A DNA stretch of 64,000 nucleotides from Margaritispora aquatica (taxonomy: Eukaryota; Ascomycota; Leotiomycetes; Helotiales; Discinellaceae), in contig VJWN01000008.1 of the NCBI GenBank assembly GCA_007644065.1, positions 126,411-190,410 on the forward strand, read 5' to 3'. A program made the translations under genes and the position numbers. Each line of letters starts with the position of its first letter. Position 1 is the stretch's first letter. The notes beneath the pieces are model-generated. The model did no database searches and was not told the origin of the DNA. It saw only the letters and a list, made by a program, of their open reading frames with translations. This document shows positions 44,635 to 54,970 of the stretch, one piece after another.

Positions 44635-46503
44635 ATGCATTTATCGCTTGTCCTTGTCATCGCGGCTCTGCTGCAGACGGTTCGCTGTCAAAATCGACTG
44701 AATTTCACATCTCTGCAGGTTGTGTTTGCACAATTCCCAGCATGCTCAGTGAGTGATGATCTTTTTGTGGATGAAGAATATATACTGACGAGTGGTGGTT
44801 GTAGTCAGCATGTGCAGCAGAACAACTCGTAGCAGCAGCATGTCCTCTAACGAGTTGGCAAGACTGCCTCTGCAGCAACGAAACAATACAATACGAAGTC
44901 ACAGCATGCGTTTTGGAAACCTGTTCTTTCGCAGACCAACTCAGTAAGTGGTTTCATCATGGCTTACCTGGAATATAACAATATGAGAGTACAATCACTA
45001 ACAATTCATACAGAGGCAACAACCATTAACCAGAACCAACTCTGCGTGGGATACAACAAGCCATCTCGCAGCATTGAATTCGTGCGAGCAGCCATCATCA
45101 TCGCAGTCATCACCTATCCCATCGTCATTTTGCGATTCGTCACCAGAATATTCGTCACTCGACTTTTATGGTGGGATGACTGGTTTATCCTTTTGGCAAC
45201 AATTGGTATGATCGCAAACACAATCTGTCCAACATATGGTAAGTTTGCCGCACGATTCCTTGATATCGATCGCATCTAACACCCCTCAGTGGCATACCAT
45301 GGCTTCGGACTCCATCAATGGGACGTCAACCCCAAGGATTTCTACCTCCTCAACCTCGTAAGTCCTTCCATCATCCAACCCCCATCGCATCACAACCAAA
45401 CCAAACTAACCTCCTTTCAAGCTCTTCTGGATCTGCCAACTCTTCTACGTAGTCATCCAAAACGCCGCCAAATTCTCCATTCTCTTCCTCTACATCCGCA
45501 TCTTCCCGACCCCCAAGTTCCGCCTCGTGACCCAAATCTTCATCGGTTTCATGGCATGCCACACGCTCAGCTTCTTCGTGAGCGTCATCTTCCAGTGCAC
45601 GCCCATCGAATCCTTCTGGCGGCTCGACATCCCCGGCCACTGCGTCGACCAGACGGCCATGATGTACGCGGGCGCTGGGTTGAGCATCTTTGAGGACTTC
45701 TTCATCATGCTGCTCCCGATCTGGGTATTGAAGGATTTGCAGATGAGCTTGAAGAAGAGGGTGCAGTTGTGCTTTATGTTTGCGCTGGGATCTTTGTGAG
45801 TCCTCCTTCATCCTTCACAGTCTAGATCGCTTTCTAATTTCCAAATAGTGCATGTGTCACGAGTATGATGCGACTCAAGTTCATCGTCAGCTACGGCAGA
45901 TCCATTGACGGCACCTGTAAGCTTCATCTCCTCTCACTCATCCCATCCCATCCCATCCCATCCCATCCCATCCGATCAATCATCCACTACAAGAACAAAC
46001 ACTAACACACACACGCAGGGGACAACATCCCGGTAATCCTCTGGTCCATGATCGAGACCTACACGGCCGTAATCTGCGCATGTCTGATGACGTTGCGCCC
46101 ACTGCTGGTGATCTGCTTCCCGGTGATCTTCGGGTCGTCCGCCCAGTCCAAGAACTCGAAGAACACGCCCAACTCGTCGTCGAAGCCCAACACGGCGCAG
46201 AACCAAGTGGCCAACTGGGCGAACAAGATGCGCTCGAAGCGCGGCAAGGGCGAGCACATGTCGATGCCGGACGGCGACGAGGTGTACCTCACCAACACGA
46301 CGGGCACGAGCGGCAGCAGCACGATGATGAGTCGCGTCAAGCAGGGCACGTTTTCGGAGCGGGATATGGAGATGAGTCAGACGACGAGGAGCGAGACGCC
46401 CAGGAGCGATGTCGATATTGAGAGTTTGGAGCCGGTCAGGCGGGAGGCGAGTGAGCGCGAGTTTAAGAGGGGCGTGAGCATGCTGAGGGATCCGAGTCCG
46501 TGA
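44635..46503 (+). CDS. CFEM-domain Pth11-like G-protein-coupled receptor
   Basis: Seven exons: 44635-44748, 44805-44943, 45014-45238, 45290-45357, 45422-45795, 45849-45916 and 46019-46503 total 1473 nt (490 aa). Introns are 56, 70, 51, 64, 53 and 102 bp; each splice keeps the frame. It has a signal peptide (LVLVIAALLQTVRC), then an eight-Cys CFEM pattern (PACSSACAAEQL, AAACP, WQDCLC, TACVLETC, QLCVG; about 30-95). About seven hydrophobic helices follow: FVRAAIIIAVITYPIVILRF, WDDWFILLATIGMIA, LFWICQLFYVV, IFIGFMACHTLSFFVSVI, MMYAGAGLSIFEDFF, LCFMFALGSFACV and WSMIETYTAVICACLMTLRP. A Ser/Thr-rich cytoplasmic tail ends it. This is the Pth11 class, which in pathogens senses surface cues. The ligand is unknown. 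Confidence 0.9.
45938..45972 (+). repeat. TCCCA pentamer repeat within GPCR intron 6
   Basis: About seven ATCCC units between donor and branch point of the 102-bp intron, which is the longest in this gene. Confidence 0.8.
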
Positions 46504-47511
46504 TAAGGATGGGGATGGGGATGGGAGATGAATGAGGGACGGAGAGACGAACAAACGAGCTCGAGGATTATTAGGTGGAGATGGGGGCAGGATTGGATTG
46601 GCGTTTGGTGATCGGGTGATCAGGCGATTTGGTGATTTGGTGATGGCGGTTTGTGATTGCAGGGCAGGATACCTTTCTTTCTTTTGGTAGATACCATTTT
46701 TGACGATGCAAATGATAAAGACATGACACACACTCTCTCTCTCTCCTTCTCTCTCTCTCCTTCTCTCTCTCTCTCTCTCCTTCTCTCTCTCCTAACCTAC
46801 CTCCTTTACGATCGAGATCAATTTCATATCAAAAATGGTGTGGACTGAACTGGACTGGACCGTAGGTTTCATCCCTCGGTAGTCAGTCCATCATCATATC
46901 GTATCATAACGTATCATAACGTATCATATCGATGAAATAAAATACATGCATACATGCATGCCTGCTCGCTTGACTTGTTCCAGTCAAGAAAACCCAGGCT
47001 CAGACTCAGACTCAAACTCAGACTCCCGACCCAGACACAGCACCAGTGGGCGTGCAAGACATCGAGACATGGAGCTTCAAGTTAAGACTCTACCAGGTCA
47101 GAACCCCAGAGTCTTAATCACGAGGACCATGCTTAGGTGAAGAAGCAAATAAATGATGTATACGATGAATTAACAAAACAAAAGGGTATTTTAATTTCTC
47201 CAGCGCCTGCCTGCCGGGCTGCCAGCCTGTACAGTAATGTAAATCCATCCATGCTCTCTATCAAAGCGATGCCGCTTCTTCCTTGGATATGCAATGTTGA
47301 AAAGCCAACCTAATCAAGTAGTCAAGCAATCAATCAATCAACCAGTCAATCAATCCATCCTGTATCCTCCCAAACTCCTAACAATGCTTATTTCCTTCCA
47401 TCTTTCTTGCCTGACCACACAAACACACACGCGCAACTAAATCTATTTACAAAAATCGTCCACTTTTTTCAATAAACGCTTTTACACTTAGCACCAAGCA
47501 TCTAACACGCC
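46504..47511. other. intergenic between convergent genes
   Basis: Contains a CT-rich microsatellite (about 46731-46794), GTATCATAAC units (about 46895-46930) and CAAT repeats near 47325-47355. No gene seen. 3' UTRs of both neighbours probably end here. Confidence 0.5.
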
Positions 47512-50500
47512 TTAACTTGGCGCGCTCTTCTCCCCTTTCTGTGCCGCACTTCGCTCGGCCAAACTCTTGCGAAATAATCTCTTCGTTCCTCCTACCTTAT
47601 CCATCTCTCCAAAAGAAGTTTTCCGCTCACGTTCCCGATCTAACCTCTCGCGTTCTCGAGTACGCCGCTCTTTCTCTGCGCTGGCCAACTTGACTTTCTC
47701 CTTCATACTCTCCACCCATTCCTGATCTCGCTCGCTGATGACAATTTTCTTGGCTTTGGGCCCTGCTAGACCAAGACTTGAATCCTCCTCCGCCCAACTA
47801 AGACGAGAATTTCGTCCGCTTGCTACGCTGGCGGCTGTACCACCACCGCTCGAGCTTGTGATACTCGCGGCTGATGGCGGTGTCTTATATGAGCGAGGAT
47901 TTGTCGACGGCAGAGGTGTGACCGGAGTGCGATCCTCGTTGCGAATGTCACTGAGACGGGGTTGGACTTTTGCTGTTTCGTTTGTACCAATAGACCTGCG
48001 AGTTTTACGAACTTCTAGGCTACTTCCAGGTCGATTACCTATCACACTCGAAGGTCGACTGAATGGTACACTTGAATGTCGACCGAAGGGAGTCGTTCGA
48101 CCATTGTCGCGTACAGTGGTATTGGAGGAGATGGATGAGCCTGAGACCACTCTAGACGGAAGATCTTGAATCTCAATCTTCTCTCCACCCTCCAAGGTCG
48201 AGCGACGGCCATGATGGCTGGCGTACTCTTTCAAATACTCACCAAGATCTGCCCAACCTCCACCAACACGAACCATCACTCGTTCTCCATGCTCACCTAC
48301 AAGCCTGACAAACAGCTTGATGGGTGCCTCGCCGGTGGATCGTGACAAATGATAGAGTTTGATTTCTGGATTGCCAATCGAACCTCTGGAGTGCTGTGTG
48401 GTTTTTGAAAACGCAGGGGCAAGAGTGAAGGATGGGGTTTGAGCTCGTGAAGATGTGCTGTGATTACTCATACTTGAACTAGGCCGGAAGGATGGCGTTA
48501 CTGATCGTCGAGCTTTCTTCGGACGCGAAGCCTGTGATGTGAACGGCGTGCTGTTTAAGTCCGATGTCAGACGAATCCTCGCTGGAATAGTTTCAAGGAG
48601 TGAGCTAATCTGCTGTTGAAGTTGGTTATCGCTGCTTGCTTTTCGTGGACTTGAGAACGAAGGTGTTTCGGTGACGTCAACATTATCGAATGTTGGAGCC
48701 TCAAGAGGTGTCGAAGGACTTTCAAGATCAATGTCACCAAACAACCCCGGGGTTCTAAGCACCTGTAAAGAGCGTTGTTTGTAGAGCCTTGGAGTACTAG
48801 AAGGCGATAGGAGAGGAAGTTCGAAGGAGTCCTTGCTTCTATGTCCAATTCGACCTGCAGAAGGTGACTGTTCTGCCTCTTTTTGAAAGCTACCAAGAAA
48901 ATTGCCATCTAATTGTGGAGATGGGATGGGAGACTGTGGCACCTCACTGAGTCGGCTGTTGATGATTGTTGATGTATCAGAACATATGCTGTCGTCACGC
49001 GAGCGTCGGATTCTAGACTCGAAATGTCCCACCGATGATTTGCGTCTACGCGTTGATGGCACATCTTCATCATCGCTGCGTGAGTCGCAAGCAGCACATG
49101 AGCCATCAAAAGTGTCTACTTCGATTGAAGGCATCAATTCTTCTTCAGCAACAGGCGATAGGATGCTAGATAGGTCTTCGTATTCGTCAAGGTCATCATG
49201 TAATGACTGGGGCTTAGACGGTGTAGAAAAGTGACTAGTATCTTCAACTTCAATGGGTAGGTCTGTTAACGACCTAGCTCGCTTGCTGCCATTGTTTAGA
49301 TCAGTGTCGTCAGGAATATAAACTGATTTTGGGGCTGGTGGCAAGTGTTCTGTAGTCGCGGCGCCGTTTTCGATGGGAATGGGGTTGAAGTTTCCATGAT
49401 TTTGTGGCATCCGAGTAATGTTGTCTTCATCCACCCGCGGCGATTTGAATATATGATCTGATAGCCCACTATCCTGGAGAGATACAATGCCTTCAGCGTT
49501 CTGCGTTTCGTCCACATCTGCAGAACTTATCACGATCCAGCCAGTACCAGCAGGACGAGGTGTACTTTCATTCGCATCTGTAGCACCATCATACGTCGGC
49601 CTATTTGCAGACGAAGTTTGCAAGTCGGATGTAATTGGTGCAGACTTGGCTTCAGGCTCCTGGAACCCTTGGGAAGCATCAGGGATGATGTCGACTTCCT
49701 CTAACAATGGAAATTGGTCCAAGGTTACTGATTTCGTTGGCAAGAAATTGTGTGAAGATTTTTTGGTTTCCACTCCTGGCAGCTGTGAGGTCTCAATGGG
49801 AAGAGATTGATCAGGAGATGCATTTTTGGTAGAGGATGGGGCTCGAATATGGAAATGATCATCAAAGTGAATGGGTGACCCTAAAGCTGGAGTTTGAGGT
49901 TCGGGAGCATCAAATTTGATAGGTGAGTCGATACCAGAATCGAATATCATATCCTGAAGGCTTCCTGGCCCGTTCTCAAGCACGACCGAGGCACTGGAAG
50001 GGGTTTGTTGAAGAATATGAGAGGGATCATTATTGAAATCATCGTAAACAGGATGCGTGACTTGGAGTTCCCTGGATACAGGGTCATTGTTGTGCTCTGG
50101 AGAAGATGGGATCCGGTCGGCAGTCAAACTTTGCAGGTATGCAAATGATGCCATTCCCAACCCAACAGTGACTGTACTTGAGGTAACTCCCATTGAGGTA
50201 TGATGAGAAGGATTCTCAGATGTAGATGCATCAATATCTCTGTTTGATGAATTGGGCTTTATCGCACTTATTGATTTATCCTCTGTATCAGAACTTGGAA
50301 GTACAGAAGCATGTTTTGATGAATCGAGAAATTGAGGTTCTTCCAGACCTTTCTGCAATGCTGATTTTGGTGAACCTTGCGTATCTTTTCCCACTGCTTC
50401 CAAATGGTGAACCAGGTTAGATGCCTTTTGGTCTGAGATTTCGTCCTGTCTTGGGAGATGTGCATCTGATACTTCTCGCTCAAAATGTGGCACAAGGTCC

Positions 50501-53500
50501 TGCTCTGCTTGAACCCTGGTGGATTCAGATAATATAGCGGCGTGCTCAGCATCGTGAGACAACTCATTTATGATGCTTTCAGATGCCTGGTCGTTCTTTA
50601 ACATGGAGAATGCTGAATCGTGTTCGGTCTGCCTCTTGAGGACATCTTCCTTGGCTTGTAGTTTTTTTGTCTCTAGCTCCTTTTGTATTTGTAATTGAGC
50701 AACTTCGACGTCTTCAGTATCCTTCAATGCTTGGGACCTGGATAGCTCAAGAGCCTCTGCTTCAACCTCCAGCCTTGGGAGCTCAGCGTCCTGGGCAACT
50801 TTTAATTTAGCGGCATTGGTTTTATCATGTTCTGCTTGTCGATGAGCATCTTCTTCCGCTTCCCTAGCTTTAGTGCGTTCAGACTCGACAGCGTCCTTCT
50901 CAGCTTGTACCCGTGCTACCTCAGAAGCCTGTTTCTCGGCTTGAACTCTTCTCAGATTCGCCTCCCGTTCGGCATTCTGTCTACTTTCCTCAGCATCTCT
51001 TAGAGCTTCTAACCTTACAATTTCCATAGCCTGAGCTTTTTTGAGCTCGCGATCGACATTCTGCCTGGTAGTTTCTTCAAGTTCATGTGCTATACGGAGC
51101 CGTTCGGATTCCTGGAACGCCTGCTCAATCCTCAACCCCTCGGCTTGGGCAAGTTCTTCTTCGATCTTGATTCTTTTCACCTCGGCAGCTTCGAATTCGG
51201 CTTTATGACGAACCAGTTCCTGTGCTTCCTCCTCAAGCTTGATTTTCGCAACTCTGGCGTCTTCAGCTTCCCGAAGAGCCTGAAGCCTGGCAGACTCTAG
51301 AGCTTCATTCTCAAGCCTAACTCTCTCGAGTTCGGCAGCTTCGAATGCTGACTTTTGCCGTGCCAATTCGTCAGCTTCTCGCTTCGCTTTGAGTCTGGCT
51401 GCCTCTGCTTCCTCAGACTCGCGCAATGCCTTCAGTCGAGCAGCTTCTAGAATTTCTTCAGATGCCTTTCTAGCAGCTAAAGCTTGTGCTTCAAACTCAG
51501 CCTTTCGCCTGGTAGCTTCGGCATCCTTCAGAGCTTGTATTCGAATTACTTCTAATGCATCTGCTTCTGCTTGTCGTTTAGATAATTCCAGTGCTTGACG
51601 TTCGGTTTCGATCCGGGCCGCATTAGCAAGTTGAGCATCTTCCAGAGCCTTAGCCTTTACAAGTTCTTCCTCTTCAGCTTTCTGTCGGGCGAGTTGCTTC
51701 GCTTCATTTTCCGTTTTAATTCTTAGTTGTTCAATCTTGGCAATTCTGAGCTCCTCCAGTCTAGTCGCCTCCAACGCTTCGCTAGCTAGGCGGCGAGTGA
51801 GTTCCTGGGCTTGATGTTCTTTTTCTAGCCTTTCACATTCAAATCTAGCTGCCTCGACCTTTTCTGCCTCGACCCTTGCAGCTTCAAGTCTTGCAGCTTC
51901 TACTCTCTCTGCCTCGACTCTTGCAGCTTCAATTCTCGCAGCTTCAAGTCTCGCTGCCTCGATGTTGGCTGCCTCAAGCCTCTCTGCTTCGACTCTCTCT
52001 GCTTCGACCCTTGCAGCCTCGAGAATCTCTGCTTGCCGTAAAGCTTCTAACCTCGATTTCTCCAAAGCTTCCTCTTCGGATTTTTTTCGAGCAAGTTCTT
52101 CGGCTATGCGTGTTGCTTCAATTCGAGCGGCTTCACGTTCAGCAGCCTCAATCCGGGCCTGCTCAGCGAGACGAAGAGCTTCTAGTCTGGCGAGCTCCAG
52201 CCTTTCCTCTTCGGCCTTTCTCCGTGCGAGATCCCGTGCTATAGACTCCGCTTCAACTCTAGCGATTTCTGCGAGCTCGGCCTCTCTTACTGCCTGAAGT
52301 CTCGCCATCTCCAGTTTCTCTGCAGCTTCCCGCTTGGCGATTTCTTGAGCCTCGCGTTCTGCTTCGATCCTAGCAGCTTCAGCGGCAATCTCAGCATCTC
52401 GTACATTCTTCAGTCTAGAAGCCTCCAATGCCGCTTCTTCAGCTTTGACTCTTGCCTCTTCTTTAGCAATAGCTTCGAGCCTTACTTCCTCAGCTTCCTG
52501 AAGTGCCCTTAGCCTTTCTGCCTCCAACCTTTCCTGCTCCAACTTAAGCCTTGCCAACTCTGCTTCTTTCAGTCGCCGAGCTTCTTCTTCCTCCTTCCTC
52601 CTTTTCTCCATGATGGCCCATTCCCCCTCTCGCACTATCCGATCACCGGCAACAATCCATTCCCCGTAATCCCGCTCGATGAGGTCCATCCGGTCGAGCC
52701 AGCTGTCAGGTAATGTGTCTTCTCTGCCTTCCAGTGTATCGAGCATGAAATCCAAATTCTTGCCTAAATTCGTTACCTTTTGTTGCAAGACTTCGGTCAT
52801 GATATCAAAGGTCTGTCGAGACACGACTTGTTCATGATCAAAATGTGTTTGTGACCTTTTGATGGTGTCCCAACCACTTCTCAATCCATTCTCAGCATCG
52901 TCCAGTGCTTTCAAAAGAGGTGGGACCTTCCGAAGAATACTGAGTCGAATCGTCCAAATGTCCAACAGTCTCATGAGCCGACTCAAATTTGGAAGGGCTT
53001 GTAGGACTGTTGCAGTTACAACAGCTGTAAAATCATCCATCCTGGTATAAGAGGCAAAGAGACTGGGCATTGGCGGTGCGTTTGACGAGGAAGAAGATGG
53101 CCGAGACTTGGGCGAGAAATGTGTATCGAGAACTTGTCGTTTGATATCCTCCACGTTGAGATCATCCATTTCGTCTGTGATTTCGTCGATGCGGTCTTCA
53201 TATCTGTCTACCTCAGTTTCAAGTAGACTTCCAATATAACGTGCCTCTCCATTGATTCGGCCTGCAGAATCTTGCGGGCTATTCGGTGTGGTATTGTGTT
53301 CGTTCGCAAGCTTCCTCCGTTTGGCAGCTGGTATTTCAAACCCCACCGAGCCTCCTTCCACAGGCCATTGCCAATCCGATAGCTCTGCCAGCCATTCCTG
53401 GATCTTCTTCGATGCCAGTGTTGCTCTTAACCCAAAGGCACGTTCGGAAGGAGTCGCGGCTTCGATACTGGCTTTGAGCTTGCCTGAGGGACTTGTGAAG

Positions 53501-53646
53501 GCTTCGAGCGTGGTGGCAGGCGACAAATCAGCCAACAGGTCGTCACCGAGTCGATTTCGAGTTGGAGATCTCGAAGGCTTGCGAGCGTGCATCCGCGGAG
53601 GCGCAATTCGAGGAATGTTTTCGGAGAGCGAAGGATGGTCGGCCAT
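47512..53646 (-). CDS. giant coiled-coil protein with GAS2/GAR domain
   Basis: Single exon, 2044 aa. After a basic N-terminus and a helical region (about 60-320), an Ala/Glu/Arg-rich helix of nearly 700 residues (about 330-1020) consists of repeats near 38 residues whose hallmark is LExARLxALRxAE. Pentad units such as VEAAR appear where repeats merge. A long acidic, disordered middle follows (about 1020-1740). Near residue 1770-1820 the GAR signature appears: KLFVRLVGEHGERVMVRVGG then GWADLGEYLKEY. GAR domains bind microtubules and link them to actin. The tail is Ser-rich and basic. Function as a cytoskeletal scaffold is inferred from the GAR domain and coiled coil; no nuclear or membrane signal is obvious. 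The length is large but the frame is uninterrupted. Confidence 0.85.
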   Translation of the reverse strand: MADHPSLSENIPRIAPPRMHARKPSRSPTRNRLGDDLLADLSPATTLEAFTSPSGKLKASIEAATPSERAFGLRATLASKKIQEWLAELSDWQWPVEGGSVGFEIPAAKRRKLANEHNTTPNSPQDSAGRINGEARYIGSLLETEVDRYEDRIDEITDEMDDLNVEDIKRQVLDTHFSPKSRPSSSSSNAPPMPSLFASYTRMDDFTAVVTATVLQALPNLSRLMRLLDIWTIRLSILRKVPPLLKALDDAENGLRSGWDTIKRSQTHFDHEQVVSRQTFDIMTEVLQQKVTNLGKNLDFMLDTLEGREDTLPDSWLDRMDLIERDYGEWIVAGDRIVREGEWAIMEKRRKEEEEARRLKEAELARLKLEQERLEAERLRALQEAEEVRLEAIAKEEARVKAEEAALEASRLKNVRDAEIAAEAARIEAEREAQEIAKREAAEKLEMARLQAVREAELAEIARVEAESIARDLARRKAEEERLELARLEALRLAEQARIEAAEREAARIEATRIAEELARKKSEEEALEKSRLEALRQAEILEAARVEAERVEAERLEAANIEAARLEAARIEAARVEAERVEAARLEAARVEAEKVEAARFECERLEKEHQAQELTRRLASEALEATRLEELRIAKIEQLRIKTENEAKQLARQKAEEEELVKAKALEDAQLANAARIETERQALELSKRQAEADALEVIRIQALKDAEATRRKAEFEAQALAARKASEEILEAARLKALRESEEAEAARLKAKREADELARQKSAFEAAELERVRLENEALESARLQALREAEDARVAKIKLEEEAQELVRHKAEFEAAEVKRIKIEEELAQAEGLRIEQAFQESERLRIAHELEETTRQNVDRELKKAQAMEIVRLEALRDAEESRQNAEREANLRRVQAEKQASEVARVQAEKDAVESERTKAREAEEDAHRQAEHDKTNAAKLKVAQDAELPRLEVEAEALELSRSQALKDTEDVEVAQLQIQKELETKKLQAKEDVLKRQTEHDSAFSMLKNDQASESIINELSHDAEHAAILSESTRVQAEQDLVPHFEREVSDAHLPRQDEISDQKASNLVHHLEAVGKDTQGSPKSALQKGLEEPQFLDSSKHASVLPSSDTEDKSISAIKPNSSNRDIDASTSENPSHHTSMGVTSSTVTVGLGMASFAYLQSLTADRIPSSPEHNNDPVSRELQVTHPVYDDFNNDPSHILQQTPSSASVVLENGPGSLQDMIFDSGIDSPIKFDAPEPQTPALGSPIHFDDHFHIRAPSSTKNASPDQSLPIETSQLPGVETKKSSHNFLPTKSVTLDQFPLLEEVDIIPDASQGFQEPEAKSAPITSDLQTSSANRPTYDGATDANESTPRPAGTGWIVISSADVDETQNAEGIVSLQDSGLSDHIFKSPRVDEDNITRMPQNHGNFNPIPIENGAATTEHLPPAPKSVYIPDDTDLNNGSKRARSLTDLPIEVEDTSHFSTPSKPQSLHDDLDEYEDLSSILSPVAEEELMPSIEVDTFDGSCAACDSRSDDEDVPSTRRRKSSVGHFESRIRRSRDDSICSDTSTIINSRLSEVPQSPIPSPQLDGNFLGSFQKEAEQSPSAGRIGHRSKDSFELPLLSPSSTPRLYKQRSLQVLRTPGLFGDIDLESPSTPLEAPTFDNVDVTETPSFSSPRKASSDNQLQQQISSLLETIPARIRLTSDLNSTPFTSQASRPKKARRSVTPSFRPSSSMSNHSTSSRAQTPSFTLAPAFSKTTQHSRGSIGNPEIKLYHLSRSTGEAPIKLFVRLVGEHGERVMVRVGGGWADLGEYLKEYASHHGRRSTLEGGEKIEIQDLPSRVVSGSSISSNTTVRDNGRTTPFGRHSSVPFSRPSSVIGNRPGSSLEVRKTRRSIGTNETAKVQPRLSDIRNEDRTPVTPLPSTNPRSYKTPPSAASITSSSGGGTAASVASGRNSRLSWAEEDSSLGLAGPKAKKIVISERDQEWVESMKEKVKLASAEKERRTRERERLDRERERKTSFGEMDKVGGTKRLFRKSLAERSAAQKGEKSAPS

Positions 53647-54970
53647 GTCTGCAACTTGTTAGTCTGAGTCGGTGACGAGTTGCAGCTATGAGGTATTTGC
53701 TGTTGCCGCTGGCAGGCGCATTGCTCAACAACTTTGCGAGTGATTTGATGGCATTGGCATAGCTCTGGTGAGAGGGAGGTACAACATGCTCGTGGGACAA
53801 AGTGAAGATTGTGGCGGTTCCGTTTGTTCTGAGGTTACAGGTTGGATCGTAGGTGAAAGACCAAATTGGTGACCAAAGGTGACTGTGAAATATCGGTATC
53901 GGGTAAGTGCATGTAGGACGTAGAACGTAGTCGTGTTAGAGGTTGCGCGCACACAACTAAGACATAAGAAACGAATAGGAGATTTGATGCGGTTTCTAAT
54001 GAGTGGGTATTTTTTCGTCGGTCCAGTCTATTGGTGTAATTACATTGAAACAAAGAATGTGTAAAGAAAAGGTATTCCTAGGATAAGGATAAGTAATGAT
54101 TTGCAGTATATCAAAAGAGAGAAGAGAGCGTGTGTGATATGTGACGGGGTATGTATGTATTAAGCACGTAGCACGTAGCACGTACGATATGATGTGTTGG
54201 AAGGTGGATAGGTAGGTGGAAGGTGCGTAGAATTCTTGGGGCAGAACAATTGCAAATTAGATCGATAGATACTGGACTAGGATTTGGATCAAAACCTTCA
54301 GATACCCGGTATGCCACGCCCCCCCTTTGAAATACTTGTACAGAGGAAACAAGATTTGAATGATTAGATAGATAATAAGTAGGTAATAAGTAGGTATTAC
54401 AGTATTACAGTACAGCTAGTCTACCTATCTAAGGTAATGTGTGTGTGTGTTTATTTATGGATGTATTTATATATGTATTTACTTGTAAATATGTAGATAA
54501 CCGAGATAGTAGTATAATATTGAACTTTTAGTCTTTCTTCTTTCTCCCCCAAGTGGATTTCATCATCGTGCAGCATGTCCAGATTGACTCCCGCCAGCCC
54601 GTCAGGTCCAAGCAAAAGGATGGATGGATGGATGGATGGATGGATGCACTTCATCCGGTTGAATCTTTGGTGGTCCTAGTTGATCCTGGTGATCCTGGTG
54701 GACGGTGGTTTACAAAGCTTTCAAACTTTGATCCGACCACCGTGAGTGGGGGGCACGCACGTTGGAGTTCCAGTTCCAATTGATCCAATCACAATCATCG
54801 AATATCAATATCCCAGCCAGCCAGAAAAAAAGTCTGGGGAAAAGAAGACTATCAAACACCAAACATCACACATCAAACATCAAACCGAGGATCTTTTGTG
54901 TTGTTGGTGAGATCTTCAACCCCAACTTCATACCTCAGTAAATTAATCTTCACCAGTCAATGGAAGCAAG
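53647..54970. other. divergent intergenic region
   Basis: Between the GAR-protein gene (-) and homoaconitase (+). Contains AGCACGT units (about 54161-54184), ATTACAGT (about 54400-54411), a GT run (about 54439-54450) and GGAT x7 (about 54618-54646). No gene seen. Confidence 0.5.
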
